From: Christensenella sp. UBA7102
GTDB lineage: Bacteria > Bacillota > Clostridia > Christensenellales > UBA1750
Length of the DNA stretch: 5,577 bases
Reading direction: 5' to 3'
NCBI GenBank assembly: GCA_002492415.1
Contig: DKYK01000037.1
Span: 7,073-12,649 of the forward strand
Part shown: positions 1-5,577 of the stretch, in pieces
Numbering within the stretch: the stretch's first letter is position 1
Layout: every line of letters starts with the position of its first letter
Position numbers and translations under genes: made by a program
The notes under the pieces: generated by a model
What the model was told of the DNA's origin: nothing
What the model saw: the letters and a program-made list of their open reading frames with translations, nothing else
The model's database searches: none

Positions 1-1682
1 TAGCACTTGGCCAGCACGTCCTTGCGCAGCGCCTTGACGGTCTCGCGCGCGATGACCTTGCCGCCCACCGCGGCCTGAATCGGAATCTCAAACAGCTGGC
101 GCGGAATGACCTCCTTGAGCTTCTCGGCAATGGCGCGGCCCCTGGGATAGGCGCGGTCCTTGTGCACAATGATGGACAGCGCGTCGCAGATCTCGCCGTT
201 GAGCAGTATGTCCAGCTTGACCAGCTCGCTGCGGGCATAGCCGTTGAGCTCGTAGTCGAAGGACGCATAGCCGCGCGTGCGCGACTTGAGCGCGTCAAAA
301 AAGTCGTAGATGATCTCGTTGAGGGGCATTTCGTAGTGAATCTGCACGCGTCCCGCCTCAATGTACTTCATATCGATGTACACGCCGCGCTTTTGCTGGC
401 ACAGCTCCATGATGGTGCCCACATAGTCGGACGGCGAGAAGATCTGCGCCGAAACCATGGGCTCCTCCATGTAGTCGATGTCGGCAGGATCGGGCAGATT
501 AGTGGGGTTGTCGATGTGCAGCTCGGTACCGTCGGTCTTGACCACGTGGTAGACCACCGAGGGCGCGGTGGTAATCAGATCCAGATCGAACTCGCGCTCC
601 AGGCGCTCCTGAATGACCTCCATGTGCAGCAGACCCAGGAAGCCCGCGCGGAAGCCGAAGCCCAGCGCCACCGAGGTCTCCGGCTCAAAGGACAGCGAGG
701 CGTCGTTGAGCTTGAGCTTATCCAGCGCGTCGCGCAGATTCTCATAATCCGAGCCATCGGCGGGGTAGATGCCGCAGTAGACCATGGGCTGCACCTGCTT
801 GTAGCCAGGCAGCATTTCGGCGGCCGGGCGGTCGGCGGTGGTGATGGTATCGCCCACGCGGGTATCTGCGACCTCCTTGATGGACGCGCCGATGTAGCCC
901 ACGTCGCCGGCCAGCAGTTCGCCCACCGGCACCAGCTGGCCAGGGCGGAAATAACCCACCTCGGTCACGTCAAACTCCATGCCCGAGGACATCATGCGGA
1001 TGCGGTCGCCCACCTTGACCCTGCCCTCCATCACGCGGACGAAGGAGAGCGCGCCCTTGTAGTTGTCGTAGACGCTGTCGAAGATCAGCGCGCGCAGGGG
1101 GAGGCCCTCGTCACCCTTGGGTGCGGGGATGAGCTTGACCACGGCCTCCAGCACGTCCTCTACGTTCTGGCCGGTTTTGGCCGAGACCAGCGGCGCGTCG
1201 GCGGTGTCCAGGCCGATCACGTCCTCGATCTCCTTTTTGACAAAGTCCGGCTGGGCGCTGGGCAGATCGATCTTGTTGATGACGGGAATGATCTCCAAAT
1301 CGTGCTCCAGCGCCATGTAGACGTTGGCCAGCGTCTGCGCCTCGATGCCCTGCGAAGCGTCCACCACCAACACCGCACCGTCGCACGCGGCCAGCGAGCG
1401 CGACACCTCGTAGGAAAAGTCCACATGGCCGGGGGTGTCGATCAGGTTGAGCGTATAGGTGTTGCCATCCTTGGCCTTATAGGGCATGCGCACGGCCTGC
1501 GCCTTGATGGTGATGCCGCGCTCGCGCTCCAGATCCATGTTGTCCAGCACCTGCTCGCTCATCTCGCGCAGTTTCATCACGCCGGTTTTCTCAATCAAAC
1601 GGTCGGCCAGCGTGGATTTGCCGTGATCGATGTGCGCGATAATGCAGAAATTGCGAATCAATTCTTCTCTTTTCAAGTTCAT
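1..1682 (-). CDS. lepA: Elongation factor 4 (LepA), ribosomal GTPase; 3' end cut by window edge
   Basis: LepA/EF4 is a translational GTPase that binds the ribosome and can promote back-translocation or act during initiation. The reading frame is open from an ATG at 1682 to the left edge, giving 560 complete codons. GTP-binding motifs are all present: G1 AHIDHGKS (16-23), the RERGITIK switch I (53-60), DTPGH (82-86), NKID (136-139) and SAK (167-169). These are followed by the LepA-type domain II, the long EF-G-like domains III and V, and the start of the LepA-specific C-terminal domain. The family is usually about 600 residues, so roughly 40 residues lie outside the window. The start overlaps the stop of the upstream Ham1-like gene as ATGA, which suggests translational coupling. 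The GGAGG at 1684-1688 lies only 1 nt from this ATG and 7 nt from a TTG at codon 3 (1674-1676), so the true start may be that TTG. Identity is very secure; the exact start is not. Confidence 0.97.
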   Translation of the reverse strand, partial: MNLKREELIRNFCIIAHIDHGKSTLADRLIEKTGVMKLREMSEQVLDNMDLERERGITIKAQAVRMPYKAKDGNTYTLNLIDTPGHVDFSYEVSRSLAACDGAVLVVDASQGIEAQTLANVYMALEHDLEIIPVINKIDLPSAQPDFVKKEIEDVIGLDTADAPLVSAKTGQNVEDVLEAVVKLIPAPKGDEGLPLRALIFDSVYDNYKGALSFVRVMEGRVKVGDRIRMMSSGMEFDVTEVGYFRPGQLVPVGELLAGDVGYIGASIKEVADTRVGDTITTADRPAAEMLPGYKQVQPMVYCGIYPADGSDYENLRDALDKLKLNDASLSFEPETSVALGFGFRAGFLGLLHMEVIQERLEREFDLDLITTAPSVVYHVVKTDGTELHIDNPTNLPDPADIDYMEEPMVSAQIFSPSDYVGTIMELCQQKRGVYIDMKYIEAGRVQIHYEMPLNEIIYDFFDALKSRTRGYASFDYELNGYARSELVKLDILLNGEICDALSIIVHKDRAYPRGRAIAEKLKEVIPRQLFEIPIQAAVGGKVIARETVKALRKDVLAKC

Positions 1683-2245
1683 TCCTCCGCTTCGAGGTAG
1701 GCCGCCAGCTGGCTCAGCGTGTGGTCCACGCTGCGGTTGCGCGCCTCCAGCTGCTCCTGAGTAAATTGTGAGAGCGTTTTTTCCGCGCCCTCGGGGATGA
1801 AAATATGCCAAAGCGCGCTCCACTGCCGCGCGTTGTCCACGCCGCGGACTTCTTCGCTGAGCGTGCCTGCGTTTTCCGCCGTAAAATAGTGTTCCTGCGC
1901 GCCGTCAAAGTAACCCAGACACTGCCGAAATGCGCAGCGGCGATTGAGTTGTTCCCGCATCAGCCGCAGCAGGCCGGAAACGCCGACGGTGGCAAGCGCA
2001 TAATTGACATAGGAGCCGGGGAAGCCGCCCAGCGCCTCTACATAAAAGCCGCTGTCCAGCACAAAGCATGGGCCGTCGATCCTGCGCCGCGCCTGCTGAA
2101 GTTTTGCCCGGGCAATCACGCGCAGATCGTCGCTGCGCGGCTCGTCAAAGTCCACCGCGCAGCCCAGTATGTGGGCGCTGTGAATGATCTCCTGCGCCTG
2201 GCGCAGCTTGCCCGCGTTTGCCGTCGCAAAGGTGATGGTCCGCAT
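1679..2245 (-). CDS. Divergent Ham1/RdgB-family (ITPase-like) nucleoside triphosphate pyrophosphatase
   Basis: Members of this family hydrolyse non-canonical purine NTPs (XTP, dITP) to the monophosphate and pyrophosphate, keeping them out of DNA and RNA. The 188-residue length is normal. The N-terminal half is recognisable: the phosphate-binding FATANAGK motif (6-13), an acidic helix leading into ARAKLQQA (45-52), and VLDSGFYVEALGGFPGSYV (62-80), which is closer to archaeal Mj0226-type proteins than to E. coli RdgB. D64 keeps the catalytic acid of the DSG motif, but the preceding acidic residue is L63. The C-terminal half is odd. The usual GxGFGYDxIF base-pocket segment is replaced around 136-150, where WHIFIPEG (146-153) marks the equivalent strand, and the SHR motif is missing, with RSVDH at 171-175 instead. 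Substrate specificity may therefore have changed or activity may be low. The frame is intact, with a strong GGAGG at 2252-2256, 6 nt from the ATG. The gene begins 12 nt after sigH and overlaps lepA by 4 nt. Family assignment is good; function is inferred. Confidence 0.82.
   Translation of the reverse strand: MRTITFATANAGKLRQAQEIIHSAHILGCAVDFDEPRSDDLRVIARAKLQQARRRIDGPCFVLDSGFYVEALGGFPGSYVNYALATVGVSGLLRLMREQLNRRCAFRQCLGYFDGAQEHYFTAENAGTLSEEVRGVDNARQWSALWHIFIPEGAEKTLSQFTQEQLEARNRSVDHTLSQLAAYLEAEE
1684..1688 (-). promoter_or_regulatory. lepA Shine-Dalgarno that conflicts with the ATG start
   Basis: GGAGG on the minus strand lies 1 nt before the ATG at 1682, which is too close for normal initiation, but 7 nt before an in-frame TTG at 1676. 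This favours a TTG start two codons downstream. Reinitiation at ATGA after the Ham1-like stop would not need a standard spacing and remains possible. Confidence 0.6.
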
Positions 2246-2257
2246 GCTCTCCCTCCG

Positions 2258-2905
2258 CTACATCAGCTGTTCCGGCCGAATGTCCAGAGACTTTTCCAGC
2301 TTGCGCTTGACGCGCTGCAGCGCGTTGTCGATGGACTTGACATGCCTGCCCAGATCCTGCGCGATCTCCTGATAGCTCTTGCCCTCCAGGTAGGAGTTGA
2401 GCACCTCCATCTCCAGGTCGCTGAGCACCTCGGAGATGCGGTTTTCCACGCTGGAATAGTCCTCCTGCGAGATGAGCAGCTCCTCGGGGCCGGCCATCTG
2501 CACCTCGGAGAGCACGTCCATCAGCGTGCGGTCGCTCTCCTCGTCATAGATGGGCCGGTTGAGCGACACATAGGAGTTGAGCGGGATGTGTTTCTGCCGC
2601 GTGGCGGTCTTGATGGCCGTGATGATCTGGCGCGTCACGCACAATTCCGCAAAGGCCCGAAAGGAGGTCAGCTTATCGGGCCTAAAGTCCCGTATGGCCT
2701 TGAACAGCCCGATCATGCCCTCCTGCACGATGTCCTCGTGGTCGGCGCCGATCAGGAAATACGACCGCGCCTTGGAGCGCACGAAGTTCTTGTATTTGAT
2801 CAGCAGCACTTCCAGCGCCGCCTCGTCCCCGTCGCGCGCGAGCAGCGCGATGTCCTCATCCGTCATGCCCTCGTAAGGGTCTTTCGCCTGTTCGTTCTCC
2901 GGCAT
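2258..2905 (-). CDS. sigH: RNA polymerase sigma-H factor (stationary phase / sporulation sigma)
   Basis: SigH directs RNA polymerase to transition-phase genes, and in endospore formers to early sporulation genes such as spo0A and the competence and phosphorelay genes. The 215-residue protein matches the family length (218 in B. subtilis). Sigma region 2 covers about 32-105, with the core-binding DIVQEGMIGLFKAIRDF (58-74) and the -10 recognition stretch TSFRAFAELCVTRQIITAIK (80-99), both nearly identical to B. subtilis. HIPLNSYVSLNRPIYDEESD (106-125) is diagnostic for SigH. Region 4 has its helix-turn-helix at about 160-205, containing YQEIAQDLGRHVKSIDNALQ (178-197). The ATG at 2905 is preferred: it gives family length and has a GTGAGG a few bases upstream. 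The same frame continues upstream through rae1 to an ATG at 3097, but that extension is low-complexity and Arg-rich and overlaps rae1. A 49-nt gap separates it from rae1, and no clear promoter is visible in it, so it is probably read from the operon promoter. Whether the host actually sporulates cannot be told from this window. Confidence 0.96.
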   Translation of the reverse strand: MPENEQAKDPYEGMTDEDIALLARDGDEAALEVLLIKYKNFVRSKARSYFLIGADHEDIVQEGMIGLFKAIRDFRPDKLTSFRAFAELCVTRQIITAIKTATRQKHIPLNSYVSLNRPIYDEESDRTLMDVLSEVQMAGPEELLISQEDYSSVENRISEVLSDLEMEVLNSYLEGKSYQEIAQDLGRHVKSIDNALQRVKRKLEKSLDIRPEQLM

Positions 2906-2954
2906 GTGCCTCACCGCCCTTCCAACCGATTTTTGCGCCTGGCTCTCCGTTCGA

Positions 2955-3485
2955 TCACCTGTTCTTCTCCGGCTCGCGGCGCATCTGCTCCAGCTGCGCG
3001 CGCACCTCCCGGGGAAGTCTGTCCTCAATGGTCTTGGCGCTGAGCGCCTTGGGCGGCTGCCGGTGCCCCGACTGCGCGCTCTTAGCGCTGCGCACAATGG
3101 ATCGCATCTCCTTTGCGGGAATGCGCACCGCGCCGCGGGTGAAGATCACGTTCTGCTCGGTGGCGTCGGAGGTGGCCACGCGGATGGCCTGCCGCGAGAA
3201 GCGGGGCAGCTGCGCCATGCGCTCGTCCACCGTCCGCTCAATAAAGTGATCCGCCGTCTCCGAGCGCTTGGTAAAGATCACGTCGATGCCCGCCACGCGC
3301 TCGACGGCGGTCTTCATTTTATCACCCTTGTAGCCGTCGAATACCAGCATCACCTCGTCCCCGGTAAAGCCCGCAAAGTCCGCCAGCATGCTGGCCAGCA
3401 GCTCTCGCGACTGGGAAATATCGGGGATGCGCTGGAACTCCGGCCACGAGCCGATCATGTTATAGCCGTCCACCAGATAGATCAT
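2955..3485 (-). CDS. rae1: Ribosome-dependent mRNA endoribonuclease Rae1 (YacP, NYN/PIN-like domain)
   Basis: Rae1/YacP is a PIN-like NYN-domain nuclease. In B. subtilis it binds the ribosomal A site and cleaves certain mRNAs in a translation-dependent way. The 176 residues match the family (about 170). The N-terminal MIYLVDGYNMIGSW (1-14) is the NYN signature, with D6 and N9. Further acidic residues expected of the metal site are D50 (LVFDGY), D79 in ETADHFIE, and D107 in VATSDATEQ. The C-terminal tail from about 133 is basic and Lys/Arg/Gln-rich, which could help RNA or ribosome contact (inference). The ATG at 3485 follows the rlmB stop by 3 nt, and a GAGGG lies inside the rlmB end about 8 nt upstream. 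The position between rlmB and sigH is the classic yacO-yacP-sigH order. Assignment to the family is secure; the biochemical role is carried over from B. subtilis. Confidence 0.93.
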   Translation of the reverse strand: MIYLVDGYNMIGSWPEFQRIPDISQSRELLASMLADFAGFTGDEVMLVFDGYKGDKMKTAVERVAGIDVIFTKRSETADHFIERTVDERMAQLPRFSRQAIRVATSDATEQNVIFTRGAVRIPAKEMRSIVRSAKSAQSGHRQPPKALSAKTIEDRLPREVRAQLEQMRREPEKNR

Positions 3486-3488
3486 GGT

Positions 3489-4289
3489 CTACGCCCTCTG
3501 CCGGGCGACCTCGGCCATGAGGATGCCCGCGGCCACCGACGCGTTGAGCGAATCGATGTGCCCCTTCATGGGGATGGACACGGTCATATCGCAGGTCTCC
3601 TTGACCAGGCGGGACACGCCGTCGCCCTCCGCGCCAATGACCAGCGCCACGCCGCCCTTGAAATTGACGCGATAGAGATTCTCACCGTCCATGTCCGTGG
3701 CATATGCCCAGATATTTTTCTCCTTAAGCTGCTGCAGCGTGCGGGTGATGTTGGTCACGCGCGCCACGCGCACCCACTCCAGCGCGCCGGCGGCCGCTTT
3801 CATGGCAGCGGGAGTCAGCCCCACGGCCCGCCGCTCCGGGATGATGACGCCATGCGCGCCCATGCAGTCGGCAGAGCGCACGATGGCGCCCAGGTTATGC
3901 GGATCGGTGATGCCGTCCAGCACGATCACGAAGGGATCTTCGCCGCGCTCGGCGGCAAGGGCCAGTATGTCGTCCACCTGCGCGTAGCGGTACATGGACA
4001 CCAGCGCCGCGATGCCCTGATGGTTGGGCGCCAACTCGTCCAGCTTGCGCCGGTCCACCTCGCGCACGATGACATTGTTTTCCTTTGCCAGGTTCAGCAG
4101 CTCGCGCATGGAGCCGTTCTGCTCGCCGCGGGCCACCAGAAGCTTTTCAATATCGCGCCCTGCGCGCAGCACCTCGCGCACCGCGTTGCGGCCGACGACG
4201 AGGTTCTCCGGCGTTTCGGGCCGCTCCTGCGGCGCAGCGGAGGGCTCGACCCGGCGGTTCCTGTTGTCATAGCGTCCCGTGTTGCTCAT
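3489..4289 (-). CDS. rlmB: 23S rRNA (guanosine-2'-O-)-methyltransferase RlmB (SpoU family)
   Basis: RlmB uses S-adenosylmethionine to 2'-O-methylate a guanosine (G2251 in E. coli numbering) in the peptidyl-transferase P loop of 23S rRNA. The protein has 266 residues: a basic low-complexity N-terminus (1-28), the SpoU substrate-binding domain (about 30-105, starting VVGRNAVREVL), and the trefoil-knot SPOUT domain (about 118-266). The three SPOUT motifs are clear: DGITDPHNLGAIVRSAD (125-141) with N132 and catalytic R138; ALVIGAEGDGVSR (215-227) with E221; and IPMKGHIDSLNASVAAGI (239-256). The ATG at 4289 overlaps the thyX stop as ATGA and has an AGGGAG upstream. The frame stays open to an ATG at 4364, but that would lie within thyX and adds a poorly conserved Pro/Gly stretch, so it is not preferred. 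The N-terminal tail is slightly longer than in B. subtilis YacO (249 residues). Confidence 0.96.
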   Translation of the reverse strand: MSNTGRYDNRNRRVEPSAAPQERPETPENLVVGRNAVREVLRAGRDIEKLLVARGEQNGSMRELLNLAKENNVIVREVDRRKLDELAPNHQGIAALVSMYRYAQVDDILALAAERGEDPFVIVLDGITDPHNLGAIVRSADCMGAHGVIIPERRAVGLTPAAMKAAAGALEWVRVARVTNITRTLQQLKEKNIWAYATDMDGENLYRVNFKGGVALVIGAEGDGVSRLVKETCDMTVSIPMKGHIDSLNASVAAGILMAEVARQRA

Positions 4290-5017
4290 GGCTTCTCCCT
4301 CAGTCCCTGTATTTTTTCGCGAACCTGGGCCGCCCGGCCGCAGGTGCGCTTGCCCTCGGGGCACGCCCCGCGCGCGCAGCCCGGCCCCGCGTTCTCAAAC
4401 ACGCTGGGCGCGAGCGGATAGACCAACTCGTACATGCGCCAGGCGGCCTCGCGCACCTCCCACTGGGCGCGGTTGCACATGCGCAGCGAGAAGAAGTGCA
4501 GCAGTTCGCGCGCGTTCATGGTCACGACGATACGGGTAGCCGCTGCGCCCGGCAGCACGAAGCGCGCATCCTCCGCGCTGTCCTGCCCCAGCGCTTGTGA
4601 CCACTCGTCGTACCAGCGCTGCATGGTCTTCATCTGCGCGGCGAATCTTTCCTCCGCTTCCGGCCCCAGCGCGCGGATGCGGGGGGGCGTCACATAATCG
4701 AACACCTCGGCTCCCGCAACCGATACATACCGCTGGCTCTGCACGGAAAAGCTGGCCACACGGTGCCGCGTGATCTGCGCCAGCAGCGTGCGGGACACGC
4801 CCTCCAGCCCAAAGGTAAAGCTTGCGTGCTCCGCGATGGAAGTGTGGCCGCTGGCCAGCACCCGGCGGATGTAGGCGGCGTTGTCCGCCACGTCGGTCTT
4901 TTGGCCCAGCCCTTCCAGGTCCAGCGCCGAGTAGCAGGTGCGCGATGCCATCGCGATGACCTTCTCCGGCTCGGGCGTATGCGCGATTAGTGTCACATTC
5001 AAATGCTGCTCAGCCAT
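4286..5017 (-). CDS. thyX: FAD-dependent thymidylate synthase ThyX
   Basis: ThyX methylates dUMP to dTMP with methylenetetrahydrofolate as carbon donor and FAD/NADPH as reductant. It replaces classical ThyA. The 243-residue protein carries the ThyX signature from R84: RHRVASFSVQSQRYV (84-98), in the frequent Firmicutes form where the canonical RHRxxSxNxxS asparagine is replaced (S91). HTSIAEHASFTF (58-69) and NARELLHFFSLRM (168-180) with AQWEVRE (184-190) provide the FAD and dUMP contacts, including R170, H174 and R179. The tail has three cysteines at 214, 219 and 226 (CARGACPEG...CG), which may bind a metal or form disulfides (inference). The ATG at 5017 is chosen because AGGGAGG lies at 5024-5030, 6 nt upstream; it overlaps the end of mrnC by 8 nt. 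A longer frame up to 5248 would run through mrnC with an Arg-rich N-terminus and is rejected. A run of seven C on the coding strand (4681-4687) encodes part of TPPR (110-113). Confidence 0.96.
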   Translation of the reverse strand: MAEQHLNVTLIAHTPEPEKVIAMASRTCYSALDLEGLGQKTDVADNAAYIRRVLASGHTSIAEHASFTFGLEGVSRTLLAQITRHRVASFSVQSQRYVSVAGAEVFDYVTPPRIRALGPEAEERFAAQMKTMQRWYDEWSQALGQDSAEDARFVLPGAAATRIVVTMNARELLHFFSLRMCNRAQWEVREAAWRMYELVYPLAPSVFENAGPGCARGACPEGKRTCGRAAQVREKIQGLREKP

Positions 5018-5396
5018 TTTGTTCCTCCCTATTGATTTCTCCCAGCAGCTGTCCCAGGCGATCATGACGCCCGCACAGATAGAGGTAGCCGCACAGCGCC
5101 TCCAGCGCGGTGGCGCGGCTGTAATCGCCGGGATCCTGGTGTTTGGGCGGCCGGGAGTGCGCATTGCGCGCGCGCCTGGCCACGTCCGCCTCCTCCTGCG
5201 TGAGCAAGGGCTCCACCCGGTCAAAGGCCCGCGCCTGCGCCGCCGCATTCACACGCGCGACAGCGCGCTTATGCAGCTTCTGCACGCTCTCATCGTGCCT
5301 TTCCAGTACGTCCCCGCGCACGAACAGATCATAAATTGTATCGCCGATAAAGGCCAGCTGCAGTCCGTTGAGCTGCCGCGCCCGTTTTTCGTCCAT
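5010..5396 (-). CDS. mrnC: Mini-ribonuclease III (MrnC), 23S rRNA maturation
   Basis: Mini-III is an RNase III-type catalytic domain without the double-stranded-RNA-binding domain. In B. subtilis it trims both ends of pre-23S rRNA. The 128-residue protein has the expected motifs: QLNGLQLAFIGDTIYDLFVR (8-27) with catalytic D19 (equivalent to B. subtilis D23), the basic RRARNAHS (74-81), and YSRATALEALCGYLYL (92-107) with E99, the second metal-binding acid. It is slightly shorter than the B. subtilis protein (143 residues), mainly at both termini. The ATG at 5396 is preceded by GAAGGA at a 5-nt spacing, about 60 nt downstream of the promoter at 5456-5484. It is the first visible gene of the cluster. 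In B. subtilis it follows cysS, which would lie beyond the right edge here if the order is kept. Confidence 0.95.
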   Translation of the reverse strand: MDEKRARQLNGLQLAFIGDTIYDLFVRGDVLERHDESVQKLHKRAVARVNAAAQARAFDRVEPLLTQEEADVARRARNAHSRPPKHQDPGDYSRATALEALCGYLYLCGRHDRLGQLLGEINREEQNG

Positions 5397-5455
5397 TGTC
5401 TTCCTTCAGCGCCTTCCCGCCTCCGCCGCGCTTCCTGCGCACACATCAGCAGTTT

Positions 5456-5484
5456 ATTATAACACACTTTTTCCCTCTGCACAA
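5456..5484 (-). promoter_or_regulatory. Probable sigma-A promoter of the mrnC operon (extended -10)
   Basis: On the minus strand a perfect TATAAT (5456-5461) is preceded by TGT (5462-5464), an extended -10 element. Seventeen bases further upstream is TTGTGC (5479-5484), a weak -35 matching the first three bases of TTGACA. The spacer includes an A-rich stretch. Transcription would start near 5449, giving a leader of about 53 nt before mrnC. This short AT-rich island stands out against the GC-rich background. No operator is obvious. Confidence 0.68.
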
Positions 5485-5508
5485 TGAATAAACCTTTAAT
5501 TCAGGCGC

Positions 5509-5541
5509 TTTCGAGGCGTGGCGTTTCGAGGCTGCGTGGCG
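5509..5541. repeat. Imperfect tandem repeat, two copies, upstream of the operon promoter
   Basis: Two adjacent copies share TTTCGAGGC and GTGGCG. Copy one (5509-5523) is 15 bases; copy two (5524-5541) has an extra TGC between the two blocks. The window ends in TTTCG (5573-5577), which could begin a further copy. It lies upstream of the predicted -35. It may be a small intergenic repeat or the remnant of one; no function can be assigned. Confidence 0.55.
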
Positions 5542-5559
5542 CTCGTTCGCTCCGCATTT

Positions 5560-5577
5560 AAAAAGGCGAATGTTTCG
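5560..5577 (-). terminator. Possible intrinsic terminator of an upstream gene, cut by the window edge
   Basis: Reading the minus strand from the right edge gives CGAA-ACA-TTCG, a 4-bp stem with a 3-nt loop, then CC and five T. If two G lie just outside the window, the stem becomes six GC-rich pairs followed directly by the T run, the classic form of a rho-independent terminator. It would end an upstream gene and leave mrnC to start from its own promoter. The outer part of the stem cannot be seen. Confidence 0.4.

Noticed and set aside
162..1700. 512-codon open frame on the plus strand
   Set aside because: It is exactly antisense to lepA, rich in His, Leu, Val and Ala as expected from the complement of GC-rich codons, and shows no protein family.
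2906..2954. Separate sigH promoter in the rae1-sigH gap
   Set aside because: B. subtilis sigH has its own promoter, so I looked for one, but no -10/-35 pair is visible in these 49 GC-rich bases.
1805..3043. 412-codon open frame on the plus strand
   Set aside because: It lies antisense to the Ham1-like gene and sigH, both of which have clear motifs and ribosome binding sites. Its composition is that of an antisense shadow.
2906..3097. N-terminal extension of sigH to an upstream ATG
   Set aside because: The added 64 residues are Arg/Ser-rich, overlap rae1, and have no counterpart in SigH proteins. The start at 2905 gives the normal length.
2904..4421. 505-codon open frame on the plus strand
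   Set aside because: It is antisense to rae1 and rlmB, with no recognisable domain and a His-rich, shadow-type composition. The length reflects low stop frequency in GC-rich DNA.
4681..4687. Run of seven G on the plus strand inside thyX, as a phase-variation or frameshift site
   Set aside because: The thyX frame is intact across it and encodes a plausible TPPR. A single 7-base run in GC-rich coding DNA of an essential-type enzyme is weak evidence.
5018..5248. N-terminal extension of thyX to an upstream ATG
   Set aside because: It would overlap most of mrnC and begins with a run of arginines. A strong AGGGAGG supports the start at 5017.
5249..5482. 77-codon minus-strand frame overlapping the mrnC start and leader
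   Set aside because: It is out of frame with mrnC, covers the promoter, and has an Arg-rich composition and no recognisable domain.

Overview
The window reads almost entirely on the minus strand. It carries one tightly packed gene cluster, in transcription order from high to low coordinates: mrnC, thyX, rlmB, rae1 (yacP), sigH, a divergent Ham1/RdgB-like gene, and a lepA gene cut by the left edge of the window. The run mrnC-(thyX)-rlmB-yacP-sigH is the gene order known from Bacillota. The SigH protein is close to the Bacillus subtilis sporulation/transition-phase sigma-H. The DNA is GC-rich and thyX sits between mrnC and rlmB, so I infer a high-GC member of the Clostridia. The exact family cannot be read from the sequence.

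Layout. Positions 5397-5577 hold no convincing gene. They hold the promoter and leader of mrnC (an extended -10 element at 5456-5461), a short GC-rich tandem repeat (5509-5541), and at the right edge what looks like half of an intrinsic terminator for whatever lies upstream. From 5396 down to 1 the genes are packed with overlaps or very short gaps: mrnC/thyX overlap by 8 nt, thyX/rlmB by 4 nt (ATGA), rlmB-rae1 gap 3 nt, rae1-sigH gap 49 nt, sigH-ham1-like gap 12 nt, ham1-like/lepA overlap 4 nt (ATGA). I see no terminator inside the cluster, so one polycistronic transcript with translational coupling is likely.

How the genes fit together. Four of the seven products act on the ribosome or its RNA: Mini-III matures 23S rRNA ends, RlmB methylates 23S rRNA, Rae1 cleaves mRNA on the ribosome, and LepA/EF4 is a ribosome-bound GTPase. 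Two act on nucleotides: ThyX makes dTMP, and the Ham1-like protein probably hydrolyses unusual nucleoside triphosphates. SigH is the regulatory member. The least ordinary part is the 3' half, where the Ham1-like gene and lepA follow sigH. The Ham1-like protein resembles the archaeal Mj0226 type in its N-terminal half but has lost the usual base-recognition motifs in its C-terminal half. I found no mobile element, CRISPR array, RNA gene or clearly new multi-gene system.
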